Assembly (NCBI GenBank): GCA_022792135.1
Contig: JAAWAM010000009.1
Location: 24,165-88,164, forward strand
Direction of reading: 5' to 3'
DNA from: Clostridia bacterium
GTDB taxonomy: Bacteria > Bacillota > Clostridia > TANB77 > CAG-508
DNA: 64,000 bases
In this document: positions 17,348 through 25,946 of the stretch, one piece after another
How positions within the stretch are numbered: position 1 is the stretch's first letter
Layout of the letters: each line of letters starts with the position of its first letter
Position numbers and translations under genes: made by a program
The notes under the pieces: generated by a model
The model's input: only the letters and a program-made list of their open reading frames with translations
What the model was told of the DNA's origin: nothing
Database searches by the model: none

Positions 17348-19009
17348 TTAAAAAATTCCCTCAACTTCTCCATTTTTATTAATATCTATACTTTCTGCTG
17401 CTGGCATTTTAGGAAGTCCTGGCATGGTCATAATTTTTCCAGCCAATACAACAACAAATCCTGCACCTGCTTTTAATTCTACCTTTGTTACATGAATGTT
17501 ATAGTTATCCTTGCCTTCTAAATTTTTAGGATTATCTGAAAATGAATATTGTGTTTTGGCAATACAAACTGGTAAATTTCCATATCCTAATGTTTCTATT
17601 TTGTCTATTTCTTGTCGTGCTTCCTCTGAATATTCCACTCCTTTTGCTCCATAAATCTTAGTTGCAACTTTTAATATTTTTTCTTGAATCGTATCTTCGT
17701 CTTGATACATCATTTTGAAATTTTCTGGTTGTTCCACTAACTTCGTTAATTGGTTGGCAATATCCATGGCTCCTTCGCCTCCTTTTGCCCAACCTTCTAC
17801 CAAGCTTAAACAAATCTCTTTTTCTTTTAGTTTTTCTTCTAGGTATTCAATTTCTTCTTCGTTATCTTGTGCATAACGATTTAAGGCCACAATAACATTT
17901 AGTCCAAATTTATTTTTCAGATTATCAATATGTCGATACACATTGTCTAATCCTTTTTTAATTCCTTCTATATTTGGTTCTTGAATTTTGTCTTTTTCTA
18001 CACCACCATGGTATTTAATGGCTTTTATGGTAGCTACTAATACCACTGCATCTGGTTTTAAATCTGCTTTTCTACATTTAATATCTAAGAATTTCTCTGC
18101 TCCTAAATCAGCACCGAATCCCGCCTCTGTTATGACATAATCGGCTAATTTTAAAGCCGTTCTTGTTGCAATAATACTATTACATCCATGTGCAATATTA
18201 GCAAATGGTCCTCCATGAATGATGGCTGGTGTATGTTCTAAAGTTTGTACTAAATTTGGTTTGATGGCATCTTTTAAAAGAACAGCCATCGCTCCATGTG
18301 CCTTTAATTGCTTACTATAAATAGGTTGTCCTTCTTTGTTATAACCAATAACAATATTTCCTAATTTTTCTTTTAAGTCTTCTAAATTTTCTGCTAAACA
18401 TAGAATTGCCATAATTTCAGAAGCTACTGTAATATCAAAACAATCTTGTCTTGGTACTATCTTTTTCTCACCAGATAATCCAGTATCCACTTTTCTTAAT
18501 TGTCGATCATTCAAGTCAATACACCTTTTCCAAGTCACTTGCTCTAAACCTAATTCATTTCCAAAATAAATGTGATTATCAATCAAACTAGCTAATAAAT
18601 TATTTGCTGCCGTGATAGCATGAATATCACCTGTAAAATGAAGATTGATCTCTTCCATAGGAGCAATTTGAACTTTTCCACCACCAGTTGCTCCCCCTTT
18701 GATTCCAAAAACAGGTCCTAAGGACGGTTCTCTTAATGCTAATATTGCATTTTTTCCAATCTTTTGTAATCCATCTGCAATGGCAATAGACATAGTTGTT
18801 TTCCCTTCTCCTAAAGGGGTTGGACTAATCGCTGTTACTAAAATCAATTTACCATCTTTTTGATTTCTTCTTTTTTCATATACTTCATTGGAGATTTTTG
18901 CTTTATGGTTTCCATAGAATTCAATGTCTTCTTCTTTTAATCCTATCTTACTTGCAATTTTATCAATTCTCTCTAATTTTGTATTTCTTGCTATTTCAAT
19001 ATCTGTCAT
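17348..19009 (-). CDS. fhs: formate-tetrahydrofolate ligase
   Basis: This enzyme joins formate to tetrahydrofolate using ATP, supplying 10-formyl-THF for purines, for fMet-tRNA (see fmt in this window) and possibly acetogenic C1 flow. The 553 residues are standard length. Motifs: P-loop region ISPTPLGEGKTTMSIAIADGL, REPSLGPVFGIKGGATGGG, LHFTGDIHAI, HGGPFANIAHGCNS, EAGFGADLGAEKF and VEGWAKGGEGA. The start is the second of two closely spaced ATGs (19009, MTDIEIARN), eight bases after AGGAGG; the first is only two bases from it. A dispersed repeat lies just upstream. Confidence 0.95.
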   Translation of the reverse strand: MTDIEIARNTKLERIDKIASKIGLKEEDIEFYGNHKAKISNEVYEKRRNQKDGKLILVTAISPTPLGEGKTTMSIAIADGLQKIGKNAILALREPSLGPVFGIKGGATGGGKVQIAPMEEINLHFTGDIHAITAANNLLASLIDNHIYFGNELGLEQVTWKRCIDLNDRQLRKVDTGLSGEKKIVPRQDCFDITVASEIMAILCLAENLEDLKEKLGNIVIGYNKEGQPIYSKQLKAHGAMAVLLKDAIKPNLVQTLEHTPAIIHGGPFANIAHGCNSIIATRTALKLADYVITEAGFGADLGAEKFLDIKCRKADLKPDAVVLVATIKAIKYHGGVEKDKIQEPNIEGIKKGLDNVYRHIDNLKNKFGLNVIVALNRYAQDNEEEIEYLEEKLKEKEICLSLVEGWAKGGEGAMDIANQLTKLVEQPENFKMMYQDEDTIQEKILKVATKIYGAKGVEYSEEARQEIDKIETLGYGNLPVCIAKTQYSFSDNPKNLEGKDNYNIHVTKVELKAGAGFVVVLAGKIMTMPGLPKMPAAESIDINKNGEVEGIF

Positions 19010-19030
19010 AAGCATTTCCTCCTTTTTCTA

Positions 19031-19062
19031 GATGATTTTTTCCTCCGTCCCCAAAATCATCT
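19031..19062. repeat. dispersed palindromic repeat, TCCTCC variant (after the PAP2-family gene)
   Basis: GATGATTTTTTCCTCCGTCC...AAAATCATC, with 9-bp arms GATGATTTT/AAAATCATC. It is the same unit that occurs twice, inverted, at 27356-27430. The TAG stop of the PAP2-family gene (19061-19063) overlaps its edge. Confidence 0.75.
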
Positions 19063-19501
19063 ATGCAATCATTCCTACTACGATTCCAATTAAGGCTCCA
19101 ACAAATACTTGTACTGGAGTATGACCTAACACTTCTACTAACTTTTCAGATACTTGTACTCCTGTTAACCCAGGTGTTTCAATCAATTTATTTAATAATT
19201 CAGCTTGTTTTCCCGCTGCTCTTCGAACTCCACAGGCATCATACATAACCACAAAGGCCATAATTAATGCCAATGCAAAAATGGGACTATTAACTCCTTG
19301 ATATTTTCCCATTAAAGTTGCTAAACCTGCTACAACTGCTGAATGAGAACTTGGCATTCCCCCTGCTCCCATAATTCTTTTAAAATTAAATTTCTTAGTG
19401 GTTGCTAAATCATAAATTAACTTAAACAACTGAATTCCAAACCATAATAAAAATGGTATCGTTATATATTTATTTTGTACTAATTCCATAAACTCATTCA
19501 T
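19061..19501 (-). CDS. divergent PAP2 family membrane protein (YuiD-like)
   Basis: This 146-residue integral membrane protein has four or five hydrophobic segments. It carries the DUF212/divergent-PAP2 hallmarks GGMPSSHSAVVAGLATLMG and VVMYDACGVRRAAGKQA, then LGHTPVQVFVGALIGIVVG at the C-terminus. The histidine and acidic residues in these motifs resemble PAP2 phosphatases, but the substrate is unknown. It lies between xseB and fhs on the same strand. Its stop codon is at the edge of a dispersed palindromic repeat. Confidence 0.85.
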   Translation of the reverse strand: MNEFMELVQNKYITIPFLLWFGIQLFKLIYDLATTKKFNFKRIMGAGGMPSSHSAVVAGLATLMGKYQGVNSPIFALALIMAFVVMYDACGVRRAAGKQAELLNKLIETPGLTGVQVSEKLVEVLGHTPVQVFVGALIGIVVGMIA

Positions 19502-19530
19502 TTTGTATTCTCCCCTTTATTGATTTGTTT

Positions 19531-19752
19531 TTATTCTTCTATTTCAAAATTCTCTTCTTTCATTTGGCCATCTTGATTCACAAGTATTGTAATTTTCTTT
19601 TCTGCTTCTTCTAATATTTTATTACATTCTTTCGAAATTTTAATTCCTTCTTCAAATTTAGCAACAGAATCATCTAAATTCAAATCACCTTTTTCTAATT
19701 CTTCTACAATCTTTTCTAACATTTCCATTTGTTGTTCGAAACTTTTACTCAT
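19531..19752 (-). CDS. xseB: exodeoxyribonuclease VII small subunit
   Basis: This 73-residue protein has the whole XseB pattern: FEQQMEMLEKIVEELEKGDLNLDDSVAKFEEGIKISKECNKILEEAEKKI. It forms the small subunit of the ssDNA exonuclease with XseA. The start is the ATG at 19752 (MSKSFEQQ), behind a GGAGGAAAGAA site. An in-frame upstream ATG at 19809 lies inside the dispersed repeat and would add a spurious MAKEEPSPRVPKGK... extension. The gene lies directly after xseA, with a repeat copy between. Confidence 0.92.
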   Translation of the reverse strand: MSKSFEQQMEMLEKIVEELEKGDLNLDDSVAKFEEGIKISKECNKILEEAEKKITILVNQDGQMKEENFEIEE

Positions 19753-19786
19753 TTCTTTCCTCCTCATTTTCCCCTTTGGCACTCTT

Positions 19787-19830
19787 GGGGACGGTTCTTC
19801 TTTAGCCATTGGTCATAAAAGAACCGTCCC
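19787..19830. repeat. dispersed palindromic repeat between xseA and xseB
   Basis: GGGGACGGTTCTTC and AAAAGAACCGTCCC form an inverted repeat with a ~16-base loop containing TTTAGCCATTGG. It abuts the TAG stop of xseA (19830-19832). This is the same core as the copies near 3114, 31569 and 52641. Confidence 0.78.
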
Positions 19831-21023
19831 TATTTAACCATTGCTTGCTTTTTTCCATCTGTAAATCGAATATCAATTATGTCTCCTGTTTTTACTTGCT
19901 CTTTACTTTTGATAATTTTTCCTTCTTTTTCTGCGATTGTATATCCTCTAGATAACGTTTTTAATGGACTGAATGCATCTAATTTTGCAACAACTTCCAT
20001 ATATTTTGTTTTTTGCTGTTCTTGTTTGATTTTGATTTGATTTTCTATTTCTTTTATATATCCATCCAATTTCAAATAATGATCACTTATTTGTCTAAGT
20101 GGTTCTTTGAACACAGAACTTGCCATACATTTTTCATATCTAAGTTTCATAAATTCTATTTTTTTGATTAATAGATTTCTTAGTCTGTCTTGATAGGTAT
20201 CTATTTTTCTTTTTACTTCATAGCTATCTGGAACAGCAAGTTCTGCTGCAGCAGATGGTGTTGGTGCTCTTAAGTCTGCTACAAAGTCTGCTAAGCAAAA
20301 GTCTGTTTCATGTCCTACTGCTGATATGATTGGAATTTCAGAATGATAGATACTATGTGCTACTACTTCTTCGTTAAATGGCCATAAATCTTCTAAAGAA
20401 CCTCCTCCACGTGCTAAAATCAATACATCTGCTAATTTGTTTCGATTCATATATTCAATTCCAGCAGCAATTTTTTCAGCTGCTCCTTCCCCTTGAACTG
20501 GTACTGGTAATAGTCGAATATAAACATTTGGATTTCTTCTCGTAGATACATTTATAATATCTCTGATAACAGAACCTGTTTGTGAAGTTAATACGCCAAT
20601 TATTTTCGGCATAAGTGGAATTGGCATTTTATGTTCTTCCTCAAAAAGACCTTGTTTTTCTAATTTTATTTTTAGCTTTTGATATTTGGTATATAAATCT
20701 CCTAAACCATCTTCCTCCATTGCTTTCACATAGATTTGATAGACACCATCTCTTTCAAAAACAGAAACGCCACCCAAAACTATAACTTTCATACCGTCTT
20801 TTGGCATGAAAGTTAATTTTTGAGCATATGTTTTAAAACAAATACATTTAATCAAAGAATTTTCATCTTTTAAGGTAAAATACATATGCCCTGTATAGTG
20901 GTTTTTGAAGTTTGATATTTCTCCTTTGATTAAGATATTATTTAAAAATTCATCTTCTGCTATTTTTTCTTTGATATATCGGTTTAAATCAGATACTGTG
21001 ATTGCCATATCTGCATATTTCAT
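19830..21023 (-). CDS. xseA: exodeoxyribonuclease VII large subunit
   Basis: The catalytic subunit of ExoVII, 397 residues, a usual length for Clostridia. It has an N-terminal OB-fold (ITVSDLNRYIKEKI...ILIKGEISNFKNHYTGHMYFTLKDENS), the nuclease domain (GVLTSQTGSVIRDIINVSTRRNP, LARGGGSLEDLWPFNEEVVAHSIY, PIISAVGHETDFCLADFVADLRAPTPSAAAEL) and a C-terminal coiled coil ending LSRGYTI. It sits between nusB and xseB in the common order. It has an AAGGAAG site nine bases before the ATG at 21023. Confidence 0.95.
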   Translation of the reverse strand: MKYADMAITVSDLNRYIKEKIAEDEFLNNILIKGEISNFKNHYTGHMYFTLKDENSLIKCICFKTYAQKLTFMPKDGMKVIVLGGVSVFERDGVYQIYVKAMEEDGLGDLYTKYQKLKIKLEKQGLFEEEHKMPIPLMPKIIGVLTSQTGSVIRDIINVSTRRNPNVYIRLLPVPVQGEGAAEKIAAGIEYMNRNKLADVLILARGGGSLEDLWPFNEEVVAHSIYHSEIPIISAVGHETDFCLADFVADLRAPTPSAAAELAVPDSYEVKRKIDTYQDRLRNLLIKKIEFMKLRYEKCMASSVFKEPLRQISDHYLKLDGYIKEIENQIKIKQEQQKTKYMEVVAKLDAFSPLKTLSRGYTIAEKEGKIIKSKEQVKTGDIIDIRFTDGKKQAMVK

Positions 21024-21043
21024 TTTTGCTTTCTTCCTTTTCT

Positions 21044-21445
21044 TTATTCTTTTACGATACTTGCTAAAATTCCATTAACAAAGTTTTTGGAAGTTTCCTC
21101 TCCATATTTTTTAGCGAGTTCTACTGCTTCATTGATGACTACTTTAAATGGTATTTCTTTGTATTTTATTTCATAGATAGCAAGCTTTAGAATCGCCAAA
21201 TCTATTTTAGAGATTCGTTCGATTTTCCAATCAGATTTTAGATTTTTTTCTATTTTTTTTACGATTTCTTCTTTGTTTTTTTCAATTCCTAAAACAGCAT
21301 CTTGGATATATTCTATTGCATTTTTATTCGTTACTTGATTGGCTTGAATATATAGTTCAATTTGTTCTTCTAGTGGCTCTTTTTTTTGAATTTCTAAACT
21401 GTAAATAAGTTTAAATGCTTGTTCTCTTATTTCTGTTCGATTCAT
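21044..21445 (-). CDS. nusB: transcription antitermination factor NusB
   Basis: This 133-residue all-helical protein starts [20 protein letters not shown]. It has the NusB C-terminal signature ([56 protein letters not shown]). NusB binds boxA RNA with NusE in rRNA antitermination. It follows the Asp23/AmaP group and precedes xseA. Confidence 0.95.
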   Translation of the reverse strand: MNRTEIREQAFKLIYSLEIQKKEPLEEQIELYIQANQVTNKNAIEYIQDAVLGIEKNKEEIVKKIEKNLKSDWKIERISKIDLAILKLAIYEIKYKEIPFKVVINEAVELAKKYGEETSKNFVNGILASIVKE

Positions 21446-21470
21446 TTAATTTCCTTCCTACGATTAATTT

Positions 21471-21665
21471 TTACATTTTATCAATAAAGTTTTTTAATTT
21501 TGTTTTTACAAAGTCTTTATTTTGTTGTACATAATTTCCAATAAATGCTCCTAAAACTAATACGACAATTGCTAATATTAAATCGTGTAATCTTGTAATT
21601 AAGATTAAGATTGCTATTAGGATTCCAATCATGGCACCTTTGTATTGATTCCAAAATTCCTTCAT
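21471..21665 (-). CDS. DUF2273 family small membrane protein
   Basis: This 64-residue protein has two hydrophobic segments (GAMIGILIAILILITRL and LILAIVVLVLGAFIGNYVQ) and a lysine-rich tail. It is placed exactly where DUF2273 proteins occur, between amaP and nusB in the Asp23 envelope-stress group. It presumably acts at the membrane with AmaP and Asp23. The exact role is unknown. Confidence 0.82.
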   Translation of the reverse strand: MKEFWNQYKGAMIGILIAILILITRLHDLILAIVVLVLGAFIGNYVQQNKDFVKTKLKNFIDKM

Positions 21666-21707
21666 TCCGTATCACATTCCTTTCCTCCTAAATTTATTTT
21701 CAAATTT

Positions 21708-22259
21708 TTATGCTTCTTGTTGTTTGGGTGCAACTTTTTTTACTGTAATATTGACTTCTTTTACTTCTAAATCAGTTGCTGTTTTTACTTTTTCTTTTAT
21801 TTTTGCTTGAAGATTTGCTGATAAGTCTTTAATCACTGCATCTGAACGAATGATCAAATTAACATATACTTTTACATTATTTTCTTTATCTAACTCTACT
21901 TTGGTGGTTACTTCTTCTGCACTTTGAAAGTTTAAAGCAACTGAATTTACTAAGTTTTCAATGGTTTCTTTTGATATCATAAGTTTACCACTTTCGTTTT
22001 CTAGTAATACCCCTTGTCTTTCTTTGATTTGTTCTCTTGATGTCGCATCAAAAAAGATACATTTAATGGAAAGCAAAATAAATACTACACTACATCCTAA
22101 CAATATTTTGCTTGAAGTATCTCCTACTATAATTTTGTTAAGGATGTCCCCTACTAGGGCTTTATCTAACCATCCAAATACTAATAAGCATACAACAACT
22201 GATAATATTAACATAATGTTGGAATATATGATTAGTGCGATTTTTTCTAACATTTTCAT
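21708..22259 (-). CDS. amaP: alkaline shock response membrane anchor protein AmaP
   Basis: This 183-residue protein has two N-terminal membrane helices (residues ~8-30 and ~52-70). After them comes an Asp23-like cytoplasmic domain (LMISKETIENLVNSVALNFQSAEEVTTKVELDKENNVKVYVNLIIRSD, LSANLQAKIKEKVKTATDLEVKEVNITVKKV). AmaP anchors Asp23 at the membrane in Staphylococcus. It is encoded directly after asp23, as expected. An AAGGAG site supports the start at 22259. Confidence 0.85.
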   Translation of the reverse strand: MKMLEKIALIIYSNIMLILSVVVCLLVFGWLDKALVGDILNKIIVGDTSSKILLGCSVVFILLSIKCIFFDATSREQIKERQGVLLENESGKLMISKETIENLVNSVALNFQSAEEVTTKVELDKENNVKVYVNLIIRSDAVIKDLSANLQAKIKEKVKTATDLEVKEVNITVKKVAPKQQEA

Positions 22260-22290
22260 TGCATTTTTTCTCCTTTTTTTGATTTATTTT

Positions 22291-22740
22291 TTATTCTTTT
22301 TCGGTTCCTTCACTTTCAACGGTTATTTCTTCTCTTTCTTCTTTTGCTACATCTGTATTAACACCTTGTACATGGACATTGACTTCTTCTACATTTAATC
22401 CTGTCATACTTTCTACTGCCTTTTTTACTCTGTTTTGAATTTCAAATGCAACATCTGGTATTCTTGAACCATATTCTACAATGATATTAACATCGATTTT
22501 TACATCCTTTTCTGCTACATCTACTTTAATTCCTTTGGCTAAATTCTTCTTTCCACTTAATACTTCTGAGATTCCTCCTGCAAATCCTCCTGCCATGCCA
22601 GCTACTCCTGGTACTTCTGATACTGCTACTCCAGCAATGACTGCTACAACATCATCTGATATCTTGATTCCGTCATTTTCTGTTTTTATTTCATTGTCTA
22701 ATTCTATCATTTCCTCAGTTTTATTATTTTCTTCCTTCAT
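22291..22740 (-). CDS. Asp23/Gls24 family envelope stress response protein
   Basis: This 149-residue protein has an acidic N-terminal tail. Its Asp23 domain includes IKISDDVVAVIAGVAVSEVPGVAGMAGGFAGGISEVLSGKK, GIKVDVAEKDVKIDVNIIVEYGSRIPDVAFEIQNRVKKAVESMTGL and EVNVHVQGV. It is the first gene of the asp23-amaP-DUF2273 group. A strong rho-independent terminator of the preceding unit lies upstream, so it should have its own promoter. Confidence 0.92.
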   Translation of the reverse strand: MKEENNKTEEMIELDNEIKTENDGIKISDDVVAVIAGVAVSEVPGVAGMAGGFAGGISEVLSGKKNLAKGIKVDVAEKDVKIDVNIIVEYGSRIPDVAFEIQNRVKKAVESMTGLNVEEVNVHVQGVNTDVAKEEREEITVESEGTEKE

Positions 22741-22802
22741 TTTTATTTCCTCCTTTTAGATATCTTCTTAATAAAAGTTTAGATAAATCATTTATTTTGA
22801 AC

Positions 22803-22845
22803 AAAAAAGATATACTTATATTTCTTTATAAGTATATCAATTTTT
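22803..22845 (-). terminator. rho-independent terminator after the pilin/SUMF-like gene
   Basis: On the minus strand GATATACTTATA pairs with TATAAGTATATC around six bases and is followed by TTTTTT. It ends the transcript of the gene at 22911-24410. Confidence 0.8.
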
Positions 22846-22910
22846 TCCTTTTTTTACAACTATTTTCATGAAATTTTATAATTAATTTTGAGAAATAAAT
22901 ACCCTATTAC

Positions 22911-24410
22911 TTATGGGACTAATACCACACGAAAACCAGCATCATAAACAGTAATCCCTTCACTGTAGTGGAATGCAAACACTCCTCCATCTGTACCAAC
23001 ATGGTACGAACCACCACGTTTAAAGATTGGATACAAAGAACACACAAAACTAGAAACATCACGATTCCATCCTTTTGTTTCTTTTGTTGCATCTCCTATT
23101 TTTGCTCCCTCAAAATCTGAATCTAAGTCACTTGTATTGGTATATAAATCCACATATTGGTTATCGCCTAATTGTACTCCAAATTTAGCATTTTCTTGTC
23201 CACTTAAGCAGGCTGCTACATATTCCCAAGCTCCTCCTGCCATATCATATACGCCATATATCGTTCCTGTTGTACTTGCTTTTGGTCCATTTATGGAATC
23301 ATATGCAGATACAGATGTATTGCTTGTATCTTCATGGATTCCGACAGAGCCTGTTAGAAATGAACCACTTGAATTATTCCATATTTGATATTCTTCCTTT
23401 CCTTTTTCCCCATTGATGCTTTCTGGGTTATAAACTCCATATTGACTTTGACTTAAGATTGCTACTGCTCCCCATTCTGTATTTTTCATCATATGACTAT
23501 CTACAGTTGAACCTGCTAATACTTCTCCTTGGCTTGTCATTCTTCTACATACTAAGAATGCATTGCTTACCTCAATATTTCTCCAACTTGATTGATTCGG
23601 TTTCACTTGCACTTTTAAATTTGGATTATTTCCGCCACCCCAAATTGCAGTTGGCGTATTACTTACTGCTTCAAATTTTGCGACCCAAATTCCATCTAAT
23701 TCTCCCAATCCACCATTTCCTTCATTGGTAAACGCTGGATGAATGGTATATCCTTCGTCTGCTTCTTTTTGACTTTTTGATATAAATTTCACCTCTATTT
23801 GAGTTGCTGTTACCGATGTTGGTACAACATATTCATATCTTGGTATCCATACCCAATAGGCTTCTAATCCACTATTACTGGTTTTTATATTAGCCCATTT
23901 CCCGTTTTCATAATCGTACCAATTATCTGGCACATTGGTTTGTTTATCATTTATTTCATATGTTGTTGTATCTTTTTTTAAATCCCATGTTACATAGTAA
24001 GTATTTGCTTTATTGAATTTTGCCATATTGGGTGGATTTGGGTAGATTGGTGCAAGTGTCCCATCGAATATATCTGATACTTTTATTTGATAATTTCCTT
24101 TTGTTGTCGTTAATGTTCTATCTAATAATTTTCTTTCATTTGACAAGATACCATAATTCTCTAATATTTTCTTCAAACGGTCTTCTACTATATCTCCTCT
24201 ATTCTTTTTTTGCTCTTTAAGTATCTCTACTTGTATTTCTTCTTTTATACTTGCTATTTCTGTTTCTGTTTTGGCTTTACTGGATTGATTTAGTATCCCA
24301 TTTTCCCCAGCTAATGTTGCCATTGTCACTCCTGCCAATAGTAAAAGAACGATAATTGTTATGACTAATGTAATTAGTGTTACTCCTTTTTTATCTTTAA
24401 TCTGATTCAT
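22911..24410 (-). CDS. type IV pilin-like protein with C-terminal SUMF1/FGE-type domain
   Basis: This is a 499-residue protein. Residues ~7-32 are a class III signal-like prepilin start (KKGVTLITLVITIIVLLLLAGVTMA), followed by a pilin-style amphipathic helix (NQSSKAKTETEIASIKEEIQVEILKEQ). A middle segment of about 150 residues (WVWIPRYEYVVPTS...) leads into a formylglycine-generating-enzyme-like fold ending GGAWEYVAACLSG, FKRGGSYHVGTDGGVFAFHY and AGFRVVLVP. The start is the ATG at 24410 with a GAGGGGG site. It is probably a surface or pseudopilus protein with a carbohydrate/ligand-binding FGE-like head. No catalytic cysteine pair is evident, so enzymatic activity is doubtful. Confidence 0.75.
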   Translation of the reverse strand: MNQIKDKKGVTLITLVITIIVLLLLAGVTMATLAGENGILNQSSKAKTETEIASIKEEIQVEILKEQKKNRGDIVEDRLKKILENYGILSNERKLLDRTLTTTKGNYQIKVSDIFDGTLAPIYPNPPNMAKFNKANTYYVTWDLKKDTTTYEINDKQTNVPDNWYDYENGKWANIKTSNSGLEAYWVWIPRYEYVVPTSVTATQIEVKFISKSQKEADEGYTIHPAFTNEGNGGLGELDGIWVAKFEAVSNTPTAIWGGGNNPNLKVQVKPNQSSWRNIEVSNAFLVCRRMTSQGEVLAGSTVDSHMMKNTEWGAVAILSQSQYGVYNPESINGEKGKEEYQIWNNSSGSFLTGSVGIHEDTSNTSVSAYDSINGPKASTTGTIYGVYDMAGGAWEYVAACLSGQENAKFGVQLGDNQYVDLYTNTSDLDSDFEGAKIGDATKETKGWNRDVSSFVCSLYPIFKRGGSYHVGTDGGVFAFHYSEGITVYDAGFRVVLVP

Positions 24411-24529
24411 CTTTTGAATCCCCCTCATTTTATTTATCATTTGTATTCTACCATAACATAATATAACTTTCCATCCGTTTTTGTAAATTTAAGTTCAATT
24501 TCTTATAAAGTAGCTCAAGTTTCTTGTAT

Positions 24530-25945
24530 CTACCTATTCTCTATAATAGAAAGATTAGGAAATTTTCCAGAAGAAGTTCTTACTTCTATATTAGATTTCA
24601 TTATATTTTCTAACTTTTTAATCATTTCTTTATCCATGACTTCTCCTGGTACCATCATAGGAATTCCTGGTGGGTAAATCCATACATATTCTTTTGCGAT
24701 TTTTCCTTCTGCATTTTTGAAATCAACCCATTTTAAGTTTTCATCTTGGTGTATTGCTTTGTTAATTGACAATAACCTTTCTGGTAATTGAAAGGTATCA
24801 TACATTTCTTTATTTTTTGTTTTCGTAATTTTTTTGTCAATTTGTTTTAATGCTACCAATAATCTTTCAAAATTTTCCTTTGTATCACAAATACTAGTCA
24901 TAGCAATCACATAGTTTGTATTCGCCATTTCTACTTCTATTTTATAATCTTTTCTTAAAATTTTAGCTAATTCTTTTCCTGTGATATTGGTATTATTTGT
25001 TAGGATAACTATTTTTCCTCTATCATAAATTTGGTCTTTTTCAATCACATTGCCTAATATTTTCAATTTTTGGAACTTTTCTGTTTCTTGATAAAATTCT
25101 TTTAGATTCTTATCATATCTCTGGAATAGTTCTCTTCCTTTTTCTTCTAGCACTGTTAGACATTCATCAATAGAAGACATAAAAAGATAAGAAGGACTAC
25201 TTGTTTCAAAAATTGCTAATTGCCTTGCTACTTCATTTTCTTTTATCAAGTCTCCTTGTATATGCATAACAGCCGTTTGTGTTAAAGCAGGTAATGTTTT
25301 GTGTAAACTCTGTATTACGATATCAGCTCCTGCATTTAGTGCTTCATATGGTCTTAATTCTTCTATAAAATTCAAATGAGCTCCATGTGCTTCATCTACT
25401 AACACAGGAATTCCATAACGATGTACAACTGGAACAATTTTTTTGATATCACTTATCACGCCTTCATACGTTGGAGAAGTTAGAACCACTAACCTTATGT
25501 CTGCATTTTCCTTTAATATAGATTCTATTTTCTGTGGTTCCATGCAGGTTTCTATTCCTACTTCATTAATTTTTGGCATACCATAAATGGGTTCTAAAAG
25601 ATTTAATTCAATAGCATGATAAACAGACTTATGACTATTTCTAGCAATTAGTATCTTATCATATGGTTTTACCACACTTCGAATTCCTGCTAAAATCCCA
25701 CAAGTACTGCCATTAACTAAGATAAAACTTCTTTTACTTTTATAAATTCGCTTTGCCTTTTCTTCTATTTCTTGAATGATTCCTTCTGGATGATGTAAAT
25801 CATCAAATCCATGTATTTCTGTAATATCCATATGATATGGCAATTTATTTCCTAGTAATTCTACATTTCTTTTATGTCCTGGCATATGCATAGGGCAATT
25901 ATTTTGCCCACTATAATCTTCTAACTTTTGATATAACTTTCCCAT
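24530..25945 (-). CDS. Orn/Lys/Arg decarboxylase family PLP enzyme
   Basis: This 471-residue fold-type I aminotransferase-like decarboxylase has CPMHMPGHKRN at the N-terminus (MPGHK signature), FILVNGSTCGILA, VDEAHGAHLNF and the PLP-lysine motif SLHKTLPALTQ with K216. The C-terminal Orn/Lys/Arg decarboxylase domain ends in EYVWIYPPGIPMMVPGE. Its size fits the short clostridial/Bacillus SpeA-YaaO group, so arginine, lysine or ornithine could be the substrate. The gene lies one base after the SCIFF maturase gene, implying co-transcription. Confidence 0.88.
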   Translation of the reverse strand: MGKLYQKLEDYSGQNNCPMHMPGHKRNVELLGNKLPYHMDITEIHGFDDLHHPEGIIQEIEEKAKRIYKSKRSFILVNGSTCGILAGIRSVVKPYDKILIARNSHKSVYHAIELNLLEPIYGMPKINEVGIETCMEPQKIESILKENADIRLVVLTSPTYEGVISDIKKIVPVVHRYGIPVLVDEAHGAHLNFIEELRPYEALNAGADIVIQSLHKTLPALTQTAVMHIQGDLIKENEVARQLAIFETSSPSYLFMSSIDECLTVLEEKGRELFQRYDKNLKEFYQETEKFQKLKILGNVIEKDQIYDRGKIVILTNNTNITGKELAKILRKDYKIEVEMANTNYVIAMTSICDTKENFERLLVALKQIDKKITKTKNKEMYDTFQLPERLLSINKAIHQDENLKWVDFKNAEGKIAKEYVWIYPPGIPMMVPGEVMDKEMIKKLENIMKSNIEVRTSSGKFPNLSIIENR

Positions 25946-25946
25946 T

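Noticed and set aside
19531-19809. N-terminal extension MAKEEPSP... of xseB and of priA (31601)
   Set aside because: Both come from translating the dispersed repeat. A good ribosome site sits before the internal start (19752; 31556).
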